From NCBI GenBank assembly GCA_019746105.1, contig JAIESK010000059.1, positions 1 to 46,828 on the forward strand: 46,828 nt of DNA. Direction: 5' to 3'. This document shows, piece after piece, positions 27,630-37,849 of the stretch. Each line of letters opens with the position of its first letter. Position 1 is the first letter of the stretch. The notes beneath the pieces are model-generated. The model had not been told where the DNA came from and searched no databases. It was given only the letters and a program-made list of their open reading frames with translations. Source of the DNA: Alphaproteobacteria bacterium (GTDB lineage: Bacteria; Pseudomonadota; Alphaproteobacteria; UBA9655). The translations under genes were made by a program, and so were the position numbers.

Positions 27630-29177
27630 ATGAATCTTGTCAGATCTATTACAACTGTGGGCGGGTATACAATCGGTAGTCGCATTGTTGGTTTTTTGCG
27701 AGAAGTGCTCACAGCGTCATTTCTCGGCGCGGGACCTGCAGCGGATGCTCTTGTTATTGCGATTAAAGTTCCTTCATTTTTTCGTCGGCTTTTTGCGGAA
27801 GGTGCCTTTAATGCCTCCTTTGTTCCTTTATTTGCAGGCCTTCTTGCCACAAAAGGAAAAGATGAAGCCCGTTCTTTTGCAGAACAAATCTTAACGTTAT
27901 GGGTGGGGGTTCTTTTTCTTTTAATGTTATTTATCGAACTTTTTCTTCCTTCTTTCATGATCCTTGTGGTTCCTGGTTTTAAAGAAACCCCTGACCGTCT
28001 TTATTATGCCATTGAGTTTAGCCGCATCACCTTTCCTTTTATTCTCTTTATTTCCTTAACAGCCCTTTATAGTGGGATTTTAAATTCCATGGATAAATTT
28101 GCGATTGTGGCAAGTTCTCCCATGGTGGGAAATGTCGCCATTGTTGCTGTCGTTTTAGGTTTTTACGACCAATTTTTTTCGCCGGGTTATGCCTTTAGTT
28201 GGGGGATTATGGTGTGTGGAATCATCCAATGGCTGTGGGTATGGGTTCCCGCACTTAAAATGGGGATGGGTCTTCGCTTTGTATGGCCGCGATTTAATGG
28301 GAATGTAAAAAAGTTTTTTAAGGTATTGGCCCCCGCAGCCTTTGGCTCCGGGGTGGTACAGATTAATCTTTTTATAGGTGCTTATATTGCTTCCTGGCTT
28401 CCTATAGGCGCCATTTCCTATCTTAATTATGCGGATCGACTGAATCAACTTCCGTTAAGTGTGATTGGGGTTGCTGTTAGTACAGCTCTTTTACCCATTC
28501 TCTCTCGGCAACTTCGTGCGAAATCATGGCAACAGGCTCAAAAGACACAAAATGAGGCCATTGAATTTTCCATGTTTCTGACCTTGCCCGCGGCTCTTGC
28601 CCTGATCATTCTTGCAGAACCTTTTATTATGATTGTGTTTGAGCGAGGAGCATTTTCTGTCCAAGATACTTTAGCCACCGCCTTAACCCTTCGCGCTCTT
28701 GCCGTAGGACTGCCTGCCTATGTGCTGATAAAGGTCTTTAGCTCCAGCTTCTTTGCACGCCAAGATACCATGACGCCTGTCTATAGTGCCTGTGCAGGAA
28801 TTATTGTGGATATAGGCTTGAGCCTCGCCTTAATGGGAACATTTCAGCAGGTTGGCATTGCCTTTGCAACCGCTGCTGCTGCTTGGGTTAATGCTTTATT
28901 GTTGGGGTACCTTTTATGGCGCCGGAAGTATTTTACTTTTGAAAGTCACCTGAAGAAATTTTCCATGCGTATGCTTTTAGCTTGTGCAGGAACAACGGTG
29001 CTATTACAAGTGTCTCAATACCTCATTCAACCCTTAGCACTCGAAGGAGCTTTTTCAAGAGGGCTTTCTGTTGCAGGACTTGTCCTTATTGGACTGTTTG
29101 GGTTTTTAAGTCTCTCCCATTTGGTGGGAGCCCTTAAGTTGAATGAATTGAAATCCATGTTTTTATCGAGGACATAA
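27630..29177 (+). CDS. murJ: Lipid II flippase MurJ (MVIN family), copy 2
   Basis: TIGSRIVGFLREVLTASFLGAGPAADA, FRRLFAEGAFNASFVPLFAG, NYADRLNQLPLSVIGVAVSTALLPILSRQ. Confidence 0.95.
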   Translation: MNLVRSITTVGGYTIGSRIVGFLREVLTASFLGAGPAADALVIAIKVPSFFRRLFAEGAFNASFVPLFAGLLATKGKDEARSFAEQILTLWVGVLFLLMLFIELFLPSFMILVVPGFKETPDRLYYAIEFSRITFPFILFISLTALYSGILNSMDKFAIVASSPMVGNVAIVAVVLGFYDQFFSPGYAFSWGIMVCGIIQWLWVWVPALKMGMGLRFVWPRFNGNVKKFFKVLAPAAFGSGVVQINLFIGAYIASWLPIGAISYLNYADRLNQLPLSVIGVAVSTALLPILSRQLRAKSWQQAQKTQNEAIEFSMFLTLPAALALIILAEPFIMIVFERGAFSVQDTLATALTLRALAVGLPAYVLIKVFSSSFFARQDTMTPVYSACAGIIVDIGLSLALMGTFQQVGIAFATAAAAWVNALLLGYLLWRRKYFTFESHLKKFSMRMLLACAGTTVLLQVSQYLIQPLALEGAFSRGLSVAGLVLIGLFGFLSLSHLVGALKLNELKSMFLSRT

Positions 29178-30175
29178 TGGGACGCATTTTTTCAGGACTC
29201 CAGCCAACGGGGAACCTCCATTTAGGAAACTATTTAGGAGCTCTTCGCAATTGGGTTGTAATGCAAAAGGAGCATGAGAGTTTTTTCTGCCTTGTTGACC
29301 TTCATGCTTTAACCACACTCCCTGAGCCGTCCAAATTGCGCTCTAATGTGAGAGAAATTGTTGCTGTGTATCTTGCTGCAGGTATTGACCCTGAGAAGTC
29401 TTATATTTTTCCTCAAAGCGCTGTCTCAGCCCATTGTGAACTTGGATGGATCCTGTCATGTTTGACACCTCTGGGGTGGCTCAATCGTATGACTCAGTTT
29501 AAGGAAAAAGCAGGAAAGCAAAGAGAGCAAGCCAACCTTGGTCTTTATGCCTACCCCGTCCTTCAAGCCGCAGATATCCTTGCCTATAAGGCAACCCACG
29601 TTCCTGTGGGAGAGGATCAAAAACAGCACCTTGAGCTCGTCAGGGACATCGCCGGGGCCTTTAATCGCCAATATCAAGTGGATTATTTTCAACTGCCCGA
29701 GCCTGTCATCCTGAAAACCGCCGCGCGTGTGATGAGCCTCAGAGATGGGGCTTCTAAAATGAGTAAGTCTGATCCTTCCGATTATAGCCGTATTAATTTT
29801 ACGGATGATGCCGACAGTATCGCTCTTAAAATTCGCAAAGCCAAAACTGATCCGGATCCGATTATGGGAGATCCAAAAGCTATGGAAAATCGTTTGGAAG
29901 CTCTGAATCTTTTAGGAATTTACAGTGCCCTTTCTGATCAAAGTTTAGCGGTGGTTTGCCGCGAATTTGAGGGGCAAAATTTCTCTCATTTTAAACAAAA
30001 ACTGGCCGAGTTACTTATTGCTACCTTTGATCCCATTCGTCAAAAAATGACCCTCTATTTGAAAGACCCCCAGCATCTTGACGCCATTTTAGAAAAGGGT
30101 TCACAAAAAGCACGGGATTTGGCCGGCACCTACATGAATGAAATTAAGGATATCGTGGGATTGTTAAGAACGTAA
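29177..30175 (+). CDS. trpS: Tryptophanyl-tRNA synthetase
   Basis: GRIFSGLQPTGNLHLGNYLGALRNWV; DGASKMSKSDPSD (KMSKS). Confidence 0.97.
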   Translation: MGRIFSGLQPTGNLHLGNYLGALRNWVVMQKEHESFFCLVDLHALTTLPEPSKLRSNVREIVAVYLAAGIDPEKSYIFPQSAVSAHCELGWILSCLTPLGWLNRMTQFKEKAGKQREQANLGLYAYPVLQAADILAYKATHVPVGEDQKQHLELVRDIAGAFNRQYQVDYFQLPEPVILKTAARVMSLRDGASKMSKSDPSDYSRINFTDDADSIALKIRKAKTDPDPIMGDPKAMENRLEALNLLGIYSALSDQSLAVVCREFEGQNFSHFKQKLAELLIATFDPIRQKMTLYLKDPQHLDAILEKGSQKARDLAGTYMNEIKDIVGLLRT

Positions 30176-30195
30176 GGGTGCTCTTTAGGTTGCCT

Positions 30196-30555
30196 TTAAG
30201 GGGAAGTTTCAGTTTGGGGTACAATATACTCTATGGAACAACTTTCTGCATTATTACTGTAACAGGTAACGGATTCACCTTTACTAATGAGTTGTTGCGG
30301 CTGAGCTAAAAATTTACATAAAGTACTTTCTGGAAGCCATATGGACATGAACGCTCCTGGAATTTCATATTCACATGTAATTTTAACCATTTCGTTTTCT
30401 TTTGTTTCTAAAATGGCCTTTGAAAAAGGAACAGAATCTCCCATTGCAGGTAAGTTTTCAGGGCACGTAAACTTTTTGGTAAGCGAAAGGACAGGTGTGC
30501 TTTCTATAAGGAAGGTAGCAAAGATGATACTAAAAAATAATGATTTTTGTATCAT
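30196..30555 (-). CDS. Small secreted protein of unknown function
   Basis: 119 aa; signal-peptide-like MIQKSLFFSIIFATFLIESTPVLS. Confidence 0.6.
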   Translation of the reverse strand: MIQKSLFFSIIFATFLIESTPVLSLTKKFTCPENLPAMGDSVPFSKAILETKENEMVKITCEYEIPGAFMSIWLPESTLCKFLAQPQQLISKGESVTCYSNNAESCSIEYIVPQTETSP

Positions 30556-30608
30556 CTAATCTTTACCTCTTCTGATCACTCATTCGATCCTATTTTTTAC
30601 CTCTACCA

Positions 30609-31889
30609 TCAAAAGAAGGTATGAGAAAGAATTTTACGTACCTCTTTTTTTATACCATCAGTAGTTATTTGTATTTCTTTACTCTTATCAAACAGTTTAT
30701 GTAACGTGAGTTGTTTGTATTTCTCTTTTTCGCCCCGTTTAGTTTTTACAGTAACTTTAATCGCAGGATGATTGTTCTTAATATATTCTGCAATTTTCTT
30801 TACGGTAAAGTTTACAATATTTTCGAACTCAGGGTCTTTATCCGATGCCATCTTATTTAGTACATTTTTTTGTTGAAGAATTACTTTATCTTTACCGTCG
30901 CCAAAGAGAGCATTTACATAGGTTGTAAGAAATTCATCGAAAGTTTCATATTCCTTTTTTAATCGAGAAGAATAATTTAAATGAAAAACTTCCTCTGAAT
31001 TTTGTAACTCTTCACTGGAAGAAGGAAGGGAATTTTTTCGAGCCTTAGAAAACCAAACCCCCAAAACTTCTTTTTTCTGTGCAGCACATTTTCCTTTAAA
31101 CCCGTGCTTACATAAATTAACGAAAACTCCTTTTCCTTGTTGAGGTTCTTTCGTAAGGATGTAACACTTTGCGACTGCTTCAAGGGGCAATTTAATATAA
31201 TTTGAAAAAGCTCTCTCATAACTTTCTTCAGATTCAGTTGCTGCCTTATAGAAAGCTCGAAACCAATATTCTTGCTTTGACGCATCGAAAAGGGTAAAAG
31301 CGACTCCTCCGTTATACCTATCTTGAACTTTTTCTTTTCTTTCCTTAATTTCTTTTGAGCTAATCTTTTGAAGATAATCACTCTCTGAATCTTCTTTTTG
31401 TGGGGTATAAATGGTTAATAAATCGTTTTTTGCTTCAACGTAATTCATAAATAACCGTATAGTGTCTATTATGTCTTCTTCTTCCTTACATAGAGTATTT
31501 GTTTCCAGTAAAAATCTAGCTATTTTTGGAGAAAATTTAGAAATTTTTGATTTGATGAGGGGAGTAATTTTTTTAAAAGCATAATTTTCTTTTCCATCCA
31601 TACGCAGATCTGTCATTAAATGAGTTAATAACAGCTCTGGGTCTCGGATATATACTTCCATTTGTTGGACTTGCTCTATAGAAAAACCATCCATATCATC
31701 TTGATTTTGGGATAAAGAAGAATTTGCCTCTTTTTGTTCCTTTAATTCTTTCGCTAAAACGCTGGAACCAAGCTGAGAAATAGGCTCATCTTCAGTTTCA
31801 TTTATACCAGGCACAGCTTTGCTTAGAGTTGAGAACAATGAAGCACACACCACAAAAAAAACAAATTTCTTAAAAAACATACTCACCAA
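30609..31889 (-). CDS. Secreted protein of unknown function, paralogous to 32104-32736
   Basis: 426 aa; signal-peptide-like MFFKKFVFFVVCASLFSTLSKA; shared region YIKLPLEAVAKCYI...GKCAAQKKEVLGVWFSKARK. Confidence 0.7.
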   Translation of the reverse strand: MVSMFFKKFVFFVVCASLFSTLSKAVPGINETEDEPISQLGSSVLAKELKEQKEANSSLSQNQDDMDGFSIEQVQQMEVYIRDPELLLTHLMTDLRMDGKENYAFKKITPLIKSKISKFSPKIARFLLETNTLCKEEEDIIDTIRLFMNYVEAKNDLLTIYTPQKEDSESDYLQKISSKEIKERKEKVQDRYNGGVAFTLFDASKQEYWFRAFYKAATESEESYERAFSNYIKLPLEAVAKCYILTKEPQQGKGVFVNLCKHGFKGKCAAQKKEVLGVWFSKARKNSLPSSSEELQNSEEVFHLNYSSRLKKEYETFDEFLTTYVNALFGDGKDKVILQQKNVLNKMASDKDPEFENIVNFTVKKIAEYIKNNHPAIKVTVKTKRGEKEKYKQLTLHKLFDKSKEIQITTDGIKKEVRKILSHTFF

Positions 31890-32103
31890 CTTTTTTTACC
31901 ATATAATACAAACATCACATGTATGTATGCGCATTTTTTAAGTGTCAATGATTTTTTAATATATTTTAAATATTATCAATTAACAAAAAGATAATTAATC
32001 AATATTAACAAACTCACAAATAATAATGATAAAATGGACAACTATGGCAGCTGATTTTGTATAATTTATGGATTATTATTTAAGGAACGTTCCGCTTCTC
32101 TAA

Positions 32104-32736
32104 TCAAAAAATTAAATGTTTTGACGTCCACACGGAAAGCTTTGTTGTTCTTTTTGCAATACAACCCTCAGAAAAAGCTGCATTAAAAAAATTTCTTAAA
32201 GCTTCTGTATCTTCCGAACACTTACATTGTGTATAAGCATTGGCGATAAGCTCAAATGGCATTTTAAATCTATTGAGTAAAGCAGTCTCTACTTTTTCCT
32301 GTCCATACATACTTTTTAATTCAGGAGCTTTTACAAGTGTAAGAGATTTTATAGTAGGGTAGCCCGATAACATTTGTTTAATTGTATGAGTATGTTGTTT
32401 TGAGGCAAGCCTTCTTCCATAAGTGTCCTTAGTTTCATTTTCTTTTGGAGAGAAAATTTCGCTGAGGACTTCAGCATTACAATAATAGAATTCAGATAAA
32501 ATAATCATCTGGATAACATAGCCTTTTTTATCTTCAGTAATTTCCAATGAGTCTAGGTCAGATTCTATATTTTTTCTTAGTTCACCTGCATGCTTTAAAT
32601 AATGTTCAGAAACTTTATTTTCTAGGTCATCAACAAGAGGATGGGAACCCTTACCAGCAGAAACAGAGTCAAATGAATTAATTGTAAGAATCAACTGAGT
32701 ATAAAAAATCATTTTAAAAATTTTTTTATTCATCAA
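32104..32736 (-). CDS. Secreted protein of unknown function, shorter paralog of 30609-31889
   Basis: 210 aa; signal-peptide-like N-terminus; NRFKMPFELIANAYTQC...EGCIAKRTTKLSVWTSKHLIF aligns to the 426-aa protein, then stops. Confidence 0.65.
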   Translation of the reverse strand: MMNKKIFKMIFYTQLILTINSFDSVSAGKGSHPLVDDLENKVSEHYLKHAGELRKNIESDLDSLEITEDKKGYVIQMIILSEFYYCNAEVLSEIFSPKENETKDTYGRRLASKQHTHTIKQMLSGYPTIKSLTLVKAPELKSMYGQEKVETALLNRFKMPFELIANAYTQCKCSEDTEALRNFFNAAFSEGCIAKRTTKLSVWTSKHLIF

Positions 32737-32876
32737 ATACTTCCATTAAAATCAACTTCAAAATTCTCTAGTAGTTAAGCTATAGGCTTTTTAAAAATAG
32801 TCAAATAAAATCCCCTGTTTCAGGACCTTTAATGAGGTAGTGAAACAAGTTCGGAACGACAATAGAGAGGTACCGC

Positions 32877-34262
32877 TCATTTCTTCCAAACATCATAGGC
32901 AGCTTGTTTGGCTTCTTCAGGTGTTGGAAAATAAAGGATATTCCTAGCGATATCTCTAAGATAATCACCTCCATTAAAACGCACACAATATCCTTGAATC
33001 CCAAATTTTTGTCCCGAAAAGGTTTTAACAATATTATCAAAATCTGCCGGAACTTGTGATGCCAAAGGCTTTGAATTATGTTTTCTTTGAGGAGATTGAT
33101 CTCGTTTTCCTTTAAAATGTTTCTTTTCTTTCATTGAAGGCAAGGAAGGCGTTTCAAGCGGTATTGTTAAAACAGCTTTTCCAAATTCAGTTCCTTTAAA
33201 GGTTTGAATTAATTCACGCGCTATGTCTCCTCTGATAGCAACGGACATTTCAAAGTTATTCGCGTCATGGTCAATTTCAGTTACGGCAGATAACCAATTA
33301 AAAGAGCCCTCACACAAAAGATCATCATCTGCAATAAGTGTCTTTGCATGAAGATCAGGTTGGGTCACGTAAGAAAAGTGGGGATAGGTCCTTTGCAATT
33401 CTTCAAGATAAGAAGAGATTTTAGATTCTTCAGCTGGAGTACGATCGCAAGGAAAAGGAAGTGAGACAAGTTTTGTGTAAACTTTTTTATTTTCAAGATC
33501 CTGTAATAGAGAACCATTCAACGTTTGTTTAAGCTTTTCAAGTCTTATAAATGGTGAAAAGAGGACAACATTTCTTTGCGCCTTTTCAAAAACTTCACCT
33601 AAAAGGATACCATGAGCTTCTGGTGTTCTAAGGGTATAAAAAAATTGCCCAGGGTTAAATTGATAGGCTCCCGTTGAAAAGGCATCACTATCTTTTAAAA
33701 ATTTCCTAAGACCTTGTTCGTTTTCGTGTTTTAGACTTTGGTAAAATTGAATACCTTGCCAAACATCATTATTAAGTCCCAAGGCTAACCCTCCGGAGAG
33801 GACAAGAGAAAAATTGGAAGATCCCACACTTGAGTCAGACAACCAATTATAAGATCCGATAGCTACAAGGTCTTTGTCTCTGAGGACACACTTTGAATGA
33901 TTGAAAATTTCTTCAAATCGCTCGCAACAATTTTGCAACCTTGATAAGTATTTGTAGTTTTTCTGAGAACAATAAGGCCTGCGCTCGTAATAAATATAAA
34001 CCTTAACACCTCGTTCAGCCGCATTGATGATAGCGTCTGCTATCCCGTCTTCAAAAAGTCTGCGCGGCGCAACAGTATAACTAGAAATCATAATGCTGTT
34101 TGCAGCTGAATTTAAGGCGTGTTTTAAAAAATCAGTGTGTTCTTGATCAGATGTGAGTCGATTTGCAGCTAAAGGAATATAACCTTTGTCTTCATCCCCT
34201 TGAAAAGCAAATGTGGGTGTAAAGTTGAGCAAGCAAATTATAAATAAAATGTAACGAAACAT
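32877..34262 (-). CDS. Secreted phospholipase-D-like protein with two HKD-type motifs
   Basis: Signal peptide MFRYILFIICLLNFTPTFA; motifs FNHSKCVLRDKDLVAIGSYNWLSDSS and PDLHAKTLIADDDLLCEGSFNWLSA. Confidence 0.85.
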   Translation of the reverse strand: MFRYILFIICLLNFTPTFAFQGDEDKGYIPLAANRLTSDQEHTDFLKHALNSAANSIMISSYTVAPRRLFEDGIADAIINAAERGVKVYIYYERRPYCSQKNYKYLSRLQNCCERFEEIFNHSKCVLRDKDLVAIGSYNWLSDSSVGSSNFSLVLSGGLALGLNNDVWQGIQFYQSLKHENEQGLRKFLKDSDAFSTGAYQFNPGQFFYTLRTPEAHGILLGEVFEKAQRNVVLFSPFIRLEKLKQTLNGSLLQDLENKKVYTKLVSLPFPCDRTPAEESKISSYLEELQRTYPHFSYVTQPDLHAKTLIADDDLLCEGSFNWLSAVTEIDHDANNFEMSVAIRGDIARELIQTFKGTEFGKAVLTIPLETPSLPSMKEKKHFKGKRDQSPQRKHNSKPLASQVPADFDNIVKTFSGQKFGIQGYCVRFNGGDYLRDIARNILYFPTPEEAKQAAYDVWKK

Positions 34263-34443
34263 ACTGCCTCAATAGCTATTTTAAAAAATAAATATAATTA
34301 TATGTAACATAACGACCTTTTTCAAATTAATTTACCTATGTCCCTCCTTGCTAGAACAACCTAAATTCTCTCATCACATCTCTTGACGTGACCAGGGCTT
34401 GCTGGGTAGGGTAAGCAAAGTTAGATAGGCAGTGATACTTTTC

Positions 34444-35310
34444 ATGAAAGTTGATTTTCAAACCGTTATTTTAAAACTTCAAGAATTCTGGTCTCAAAAA
34501 GGCTGCGTCATTCTTCAACCTTATGATGCGGAAGTGGGGGCGGGAACTTTTCATCCCGCAACGACATTGAAGGCTTTGGGGCCGAAACCTTGGCGAGCGG
34601 CCTATGTTCAGCCTTCCCGCCGTCCGGGAGATGGGCGGTATGGGGAAAATCCGAACCGGCTTTATCGCCATCATCAATATCAAGTGCTTTTAAAGCCATC
34701 CCCTGGCGACATTCAGGATGTTTATCTTGATAGCTTAAGATACATCGGCCTTGATCCCATTTTGCATGATGTGCGCTTTGTTGAAGATGACTGGGAAAGC
34801 CCCACGTTGGGAGCGGCTGGCCTTGGTTGGGAAGTATGGGCTGGCGGTCAGGAAGTAACCCAATTTACCTACTTTCAGCAGGTGGGCGGCTTTCCTTGCG
34901 AGCCCGTCTCCGTTGAATTGACATATGGCCTGGAGCGTTTGATCATGACCCTGCAAGGTATTGAAAACGTTTATGACTTAGCCTGGAATGATCCGGTGGG
35001 GCCATCTCCCATGACCTATGGAGATGTGGCACAACAGATGGAGCGGGAGTTTTCTGCCTTTAGTTTTGAGCATCTCGATGCACCTATAGTATTTCGCCAT
35101 TTTGAAGATGCCGAGTCCATGTGCAATCAGTTGATAACAAATAAATTGGTGCTCCCTGCCTATGAGTATTGCTTAAAAGCAAGTCATTTGTTCAACCTTT
35201 TAGATGCGCGCGGCGCTTTAAGCGTCACAGAGAGAGCCAATTACATCGGACGGGTTCGCGCTTTGGCCCATGCTTGTTGTACCCTTTGGATGGAGAATGC
35301 TTGTGGCTGA
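34444..35310 (+). CDS. glyQ: Glycyl-tRNA synthetase alpha subunit
   Basis: [61 protein letters not shown]. Likely start MKVDFQ at 34444; ORF track start is 34432. Confidence 0.97.
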   Translation: MKVDFQTVILKLQEFWSQKGCVILQPYDAEVGAGTFHPATTLKALGPKPWRAAYVQPSRRPGDGRYGENPNRLYRHHQYQVLLKPSPGDIQDVYLDSLRYIGLDPILHDVRFVEDDWESPTLGAAGLGWEVWAGGQEVTQFTYFQQVGGFPCEPVSVELTYGLERLIMTLQGIENVYDLAWNDPVGPSPMTYGDVAQQMEREFSAFSFEHLDAPIVFRHFEDAESMCNQLITNKLVLPAYEYCLKASHLFNLLDARGALSVTERANYIGRVRALAHACCTLWMENACG

Positions 35311-37384
35311 GTGGCTTTTTGAAATTTTATCGGAGGAAATTCCCTCCCGAATGCAAGAGGCGGCCCAGGAGCAACTAAAAAGCCTTGCAGAGACTGAGCT
35401 TCAGGCAGAGGGACTTGGCTTTGAAACTATCAGAACTTTTGTGACCCCGCGACGATTAACCTTGGTTGTTGAAGGGCTTCCTCTCAAAACTCCCGAACGA
35501 GTCGAGGAGAAAAAAGGTCCACGGGTTGGTGCACCCGTCCAAGCCATCGAAGGCTTTCTAAAAACCGCCGGCGTAAGCCGCGAGGCGTGCGATATTCTCG
35601 ACACCCCCAAAGGGCAATTTTTAAGCGTGACAATTAAACAATCTGGTCAACTGACAGAGAGTATTCTTTCCAAGATGGCTCTTTCGCTTTTAGAGAAATT
35701 CAGGTGGCCGAAATCTATGCGTTGGGGTTCGTCTCCTATCACCTGGGTAAGGCCATTGCGCGGCCTTCTATGTGTCTTTAACGGGAAGGTCGTTTCTTTT
35801 TCTTATGCGGGCATAGAATCCTCTAATACCACTCAAGGTCACCGGTTTTTGGCGCCAACACCTTTTGAAGTTCAAAATTTTAAGGATTACAAGAAAAAAC
35901 TGCGGGATCATTTTGTCATCTTAGATTGGCAAGAACGCCGACAAATTGTCCAAGCAGGTGTGGCTAAGGTCGCTGGAGAGTTAACTCCTTTAAAGGATGA
36001 ATCGCTTTTGGATGAGGTCACAGGGCTTGTTGAATGGCCTGTTCCTCTAAAAGGAAAGGTGGATGAGCATTTTATGAATCTTCCCCTTGAGGTCATTACA
36101 ACGCCTATGCGCGTTCATCAACGTTATTTTCCTTTAATGGACAATCAGGGAAAACTGGCTCCTTATTTTGGTGTTGTTGCAAACGTTGAAGCGCCTGATC
36201 AAGGAAAAACGATTGTCATCGGCAATGAACGGGTTTTAAGGGCTCGTCTTGCGGATGCTCAGTTCTTTTGGGAGCAAGATCAAAAACAACCTTTAGAGCA
36301 CTTTAATGTTTCTCTAAAAACGCGGCTTTTTCATCAACATTTGGGAAGTGTTTTTGCTAAGGTGGAACGCCTTGTTAAGCTTTCAACCCAGATGGCTGAA
36401 AGAGGAGGAGCTGACCCCAAAATTGTAGGACGAGCAGCCCTTTTATCTAAGGCGGATTTGGCCTCCCAAATGGTGAATGAATTTCCCGAAGTTCAGGGCA
36501 TTATGGGCCGCTATTATGCCCAAAACCAAAAGGAAAATGCGGAGGTAGCCCGGGCTCTTGAGGAGCAATATTGGCCCAAGGCTTCAGGAGGAAAAACGCC
36601 TGACACTCTCCCCAGCCTAATCCTCGCCATGGCCGATCGGTTGGATACCCTCGTTGGCTTTTTTGCCATTGGAATTACGCCCACTGGGTCAAAAGATCCC
36701 TTTGCCTTAAGGCGTGCGGGCCTTGGTCTCATTGCTTTGGCGCTGAATCCACGTTTTACTCTTTCTATGTTGGAAGCCTTAGGTTGGGCTTATGAGTGTT
36801 ATCCTTGGAATGAGTTCGCTATTCCTCAATTGAAAAATAAAGAGGAAACTCTCGCGGACCTTTGGAAATTTTTACTTGAGCGCTTTAAATTTTTCCTTAG
36901 GGACGTTCAGGGAAGTCCCTATGACCATGTGGATGCCGTCCTCAGTGTAGCGAACCAGAATCCTAATCTTTTTGATCTGTCTCTACGGGTTAAAGCTTTA
37001 GATCAACTCATGGATGGGGAGGATGGAAAGAATCTGTTAGTAGCCTATAAAAGGGCCTCTAATATTCTCAAAATTGAAGAAGACAAGGATAAGTGCATCT
37101 ATGAAGGTCAGGTAAAAGAAGAGCTCTTCGATCTTGACGAAGAAAGTGAGCTCTTCAAAAACTTGTCGCAAAAATTACCAGAAATTGAAGACTTTGTAAA
37201 AAAGGGCGAATTTGTGAAAGCAGTTCAAGACTTGGCAACCTTGAGATCTGTTATTGACCGCTTCTTTGATAAGGTTGTGGTAAATACAGAGGATAAAAAT
37301 AAGCGCGTTAATCGTTTGCACTTGTTAGCTTATTTTAGGAGGACCCTCCACCAGGTAGCGGACTTTTCTAAGATAGAAGGTTAA
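35297..37384 (+). CDS. glyS: Glycyl-tRNA synthetase beta subunit
   Basis: [52 protein letters not shown]. Likely start 35297; ORF track start is 35270. Confidence 0.96.
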   Translation: MLVAEWLFEILSEEIPSRMQEAAQEQLKSLAETELQAEGLGFETIRTFVTPRRLTLVVEGLPLKTPERVEEKKGPRVGAPVQAIEGFLKTAGVSREACDILDTPKGQFLSVTIKQSGQLTESILSKMALSLLEKFRWPKSMRWGSSPITWVRPLRGLLCVFNGKVVSFSYAGIESSNTTQGHRFLAPTPFEVQNFKDYKKKLRDHFVILDWQERRQIVQAGVAKVAGELTPLKDESLLDEVTGLVEWPVPLKGKVDEHFMNLPLEVITTPMRVHQRYFPLMDNQGKLAPYFGVVANVEAPDQGKTIVIGNERVLRARLADAQFFWEQDQKQPLEHFNVSLKTRLFHQHLGSVFAKVERLVKLSTQMAERGGADPKIVGRAALLSKADLASQMVNEFPEVQGIMGRYYAQNQKENAEVARALEEQYWPKASGGKTPDTLPSLILAMADRLDTLVGFFAIGITPTGSKDPFALRRAGLGLIALALNPRFTLSMLEALGWAYECYPWNEFAIPQLKNKEETLADLWKFLLERFKFFLRDVQGSPYDHVDAVLSVANQNPNLFDLSLRVKALDQLMDGEDGKNLLVAYKRASNILKIEEDKDKCIYEGQVKEELFDLDEESELFKNLSQKLPEIEDFVKKGEFVKAVQDLATLRSVIDRFFDKVVVNTEDKNKRVNRLHLLAYFRRTLHQVADFSKIEG

Positions 37385-37402
37385 TTTATTAAAGGAGTAC
37401 TG

Positions 37403-37849
37403 ATGATGGAAGATATACAAACCAAGCTGATTGACCTTGCCAAAAAGGCCCAAGAAAAATCCTATTCCCCCTATTCAAAATTTGCTGTGGGAGCGGCGTT
37501 AATAACTCAAGATGGGTCCATTTTTACGGGCTGCAATGTGGAAAACATCTCCTATGGTCTTACCTCTTGCGGGGAACGAAACACTATTTTCAAGATGATT
37601 TCAGAAAAGGGTCCAAATGCAAAAATTAAAGCTTTGGCTCTTTCCACAAAGGCAGATATTCCTTGTTCTCCTTGTGGAGCATGCCGGCAGGTGATTCTAG
37701 AATTTAGCACACCTGAGACCCTTGTATTTTTTAAGGGTAAAAGTGGTTATGTGTCCTATGCTGTGAAAGATCTTTTACCCGGCGCCTTTACGGAATTCGA
37801 AGCTGTGGGTCATGACGGCTCTTCAACAACCATCCAATCAGGAATATAG
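37403..37849 (+). CDS. cdd: Cytidine deaminase
   Basis: SKFAVGAALITQDGSIFTGCNVENISYGLTSCGERNTIFK; PCSPCGACRQVILEF. Confidence 0.96.
   Translation: MMEDIQTKLIDLAKKAQEKSYSPYSKFAVGAALITQDGSIFTGCNVENISYGLTSCGERNTIFKMISEKGPNAKIKALALSTKADIPCSPCGACRQVILEFSTPETLVFFKGKSGYVSYAVKDLLPGAFTEFEAVGHDGSSTTIQSGI

Noticed and set aside
34471-34956. Minus-strand ORFs opposite glyQ
   Set aside because: Antisense to glyQ, which is unmistakable.
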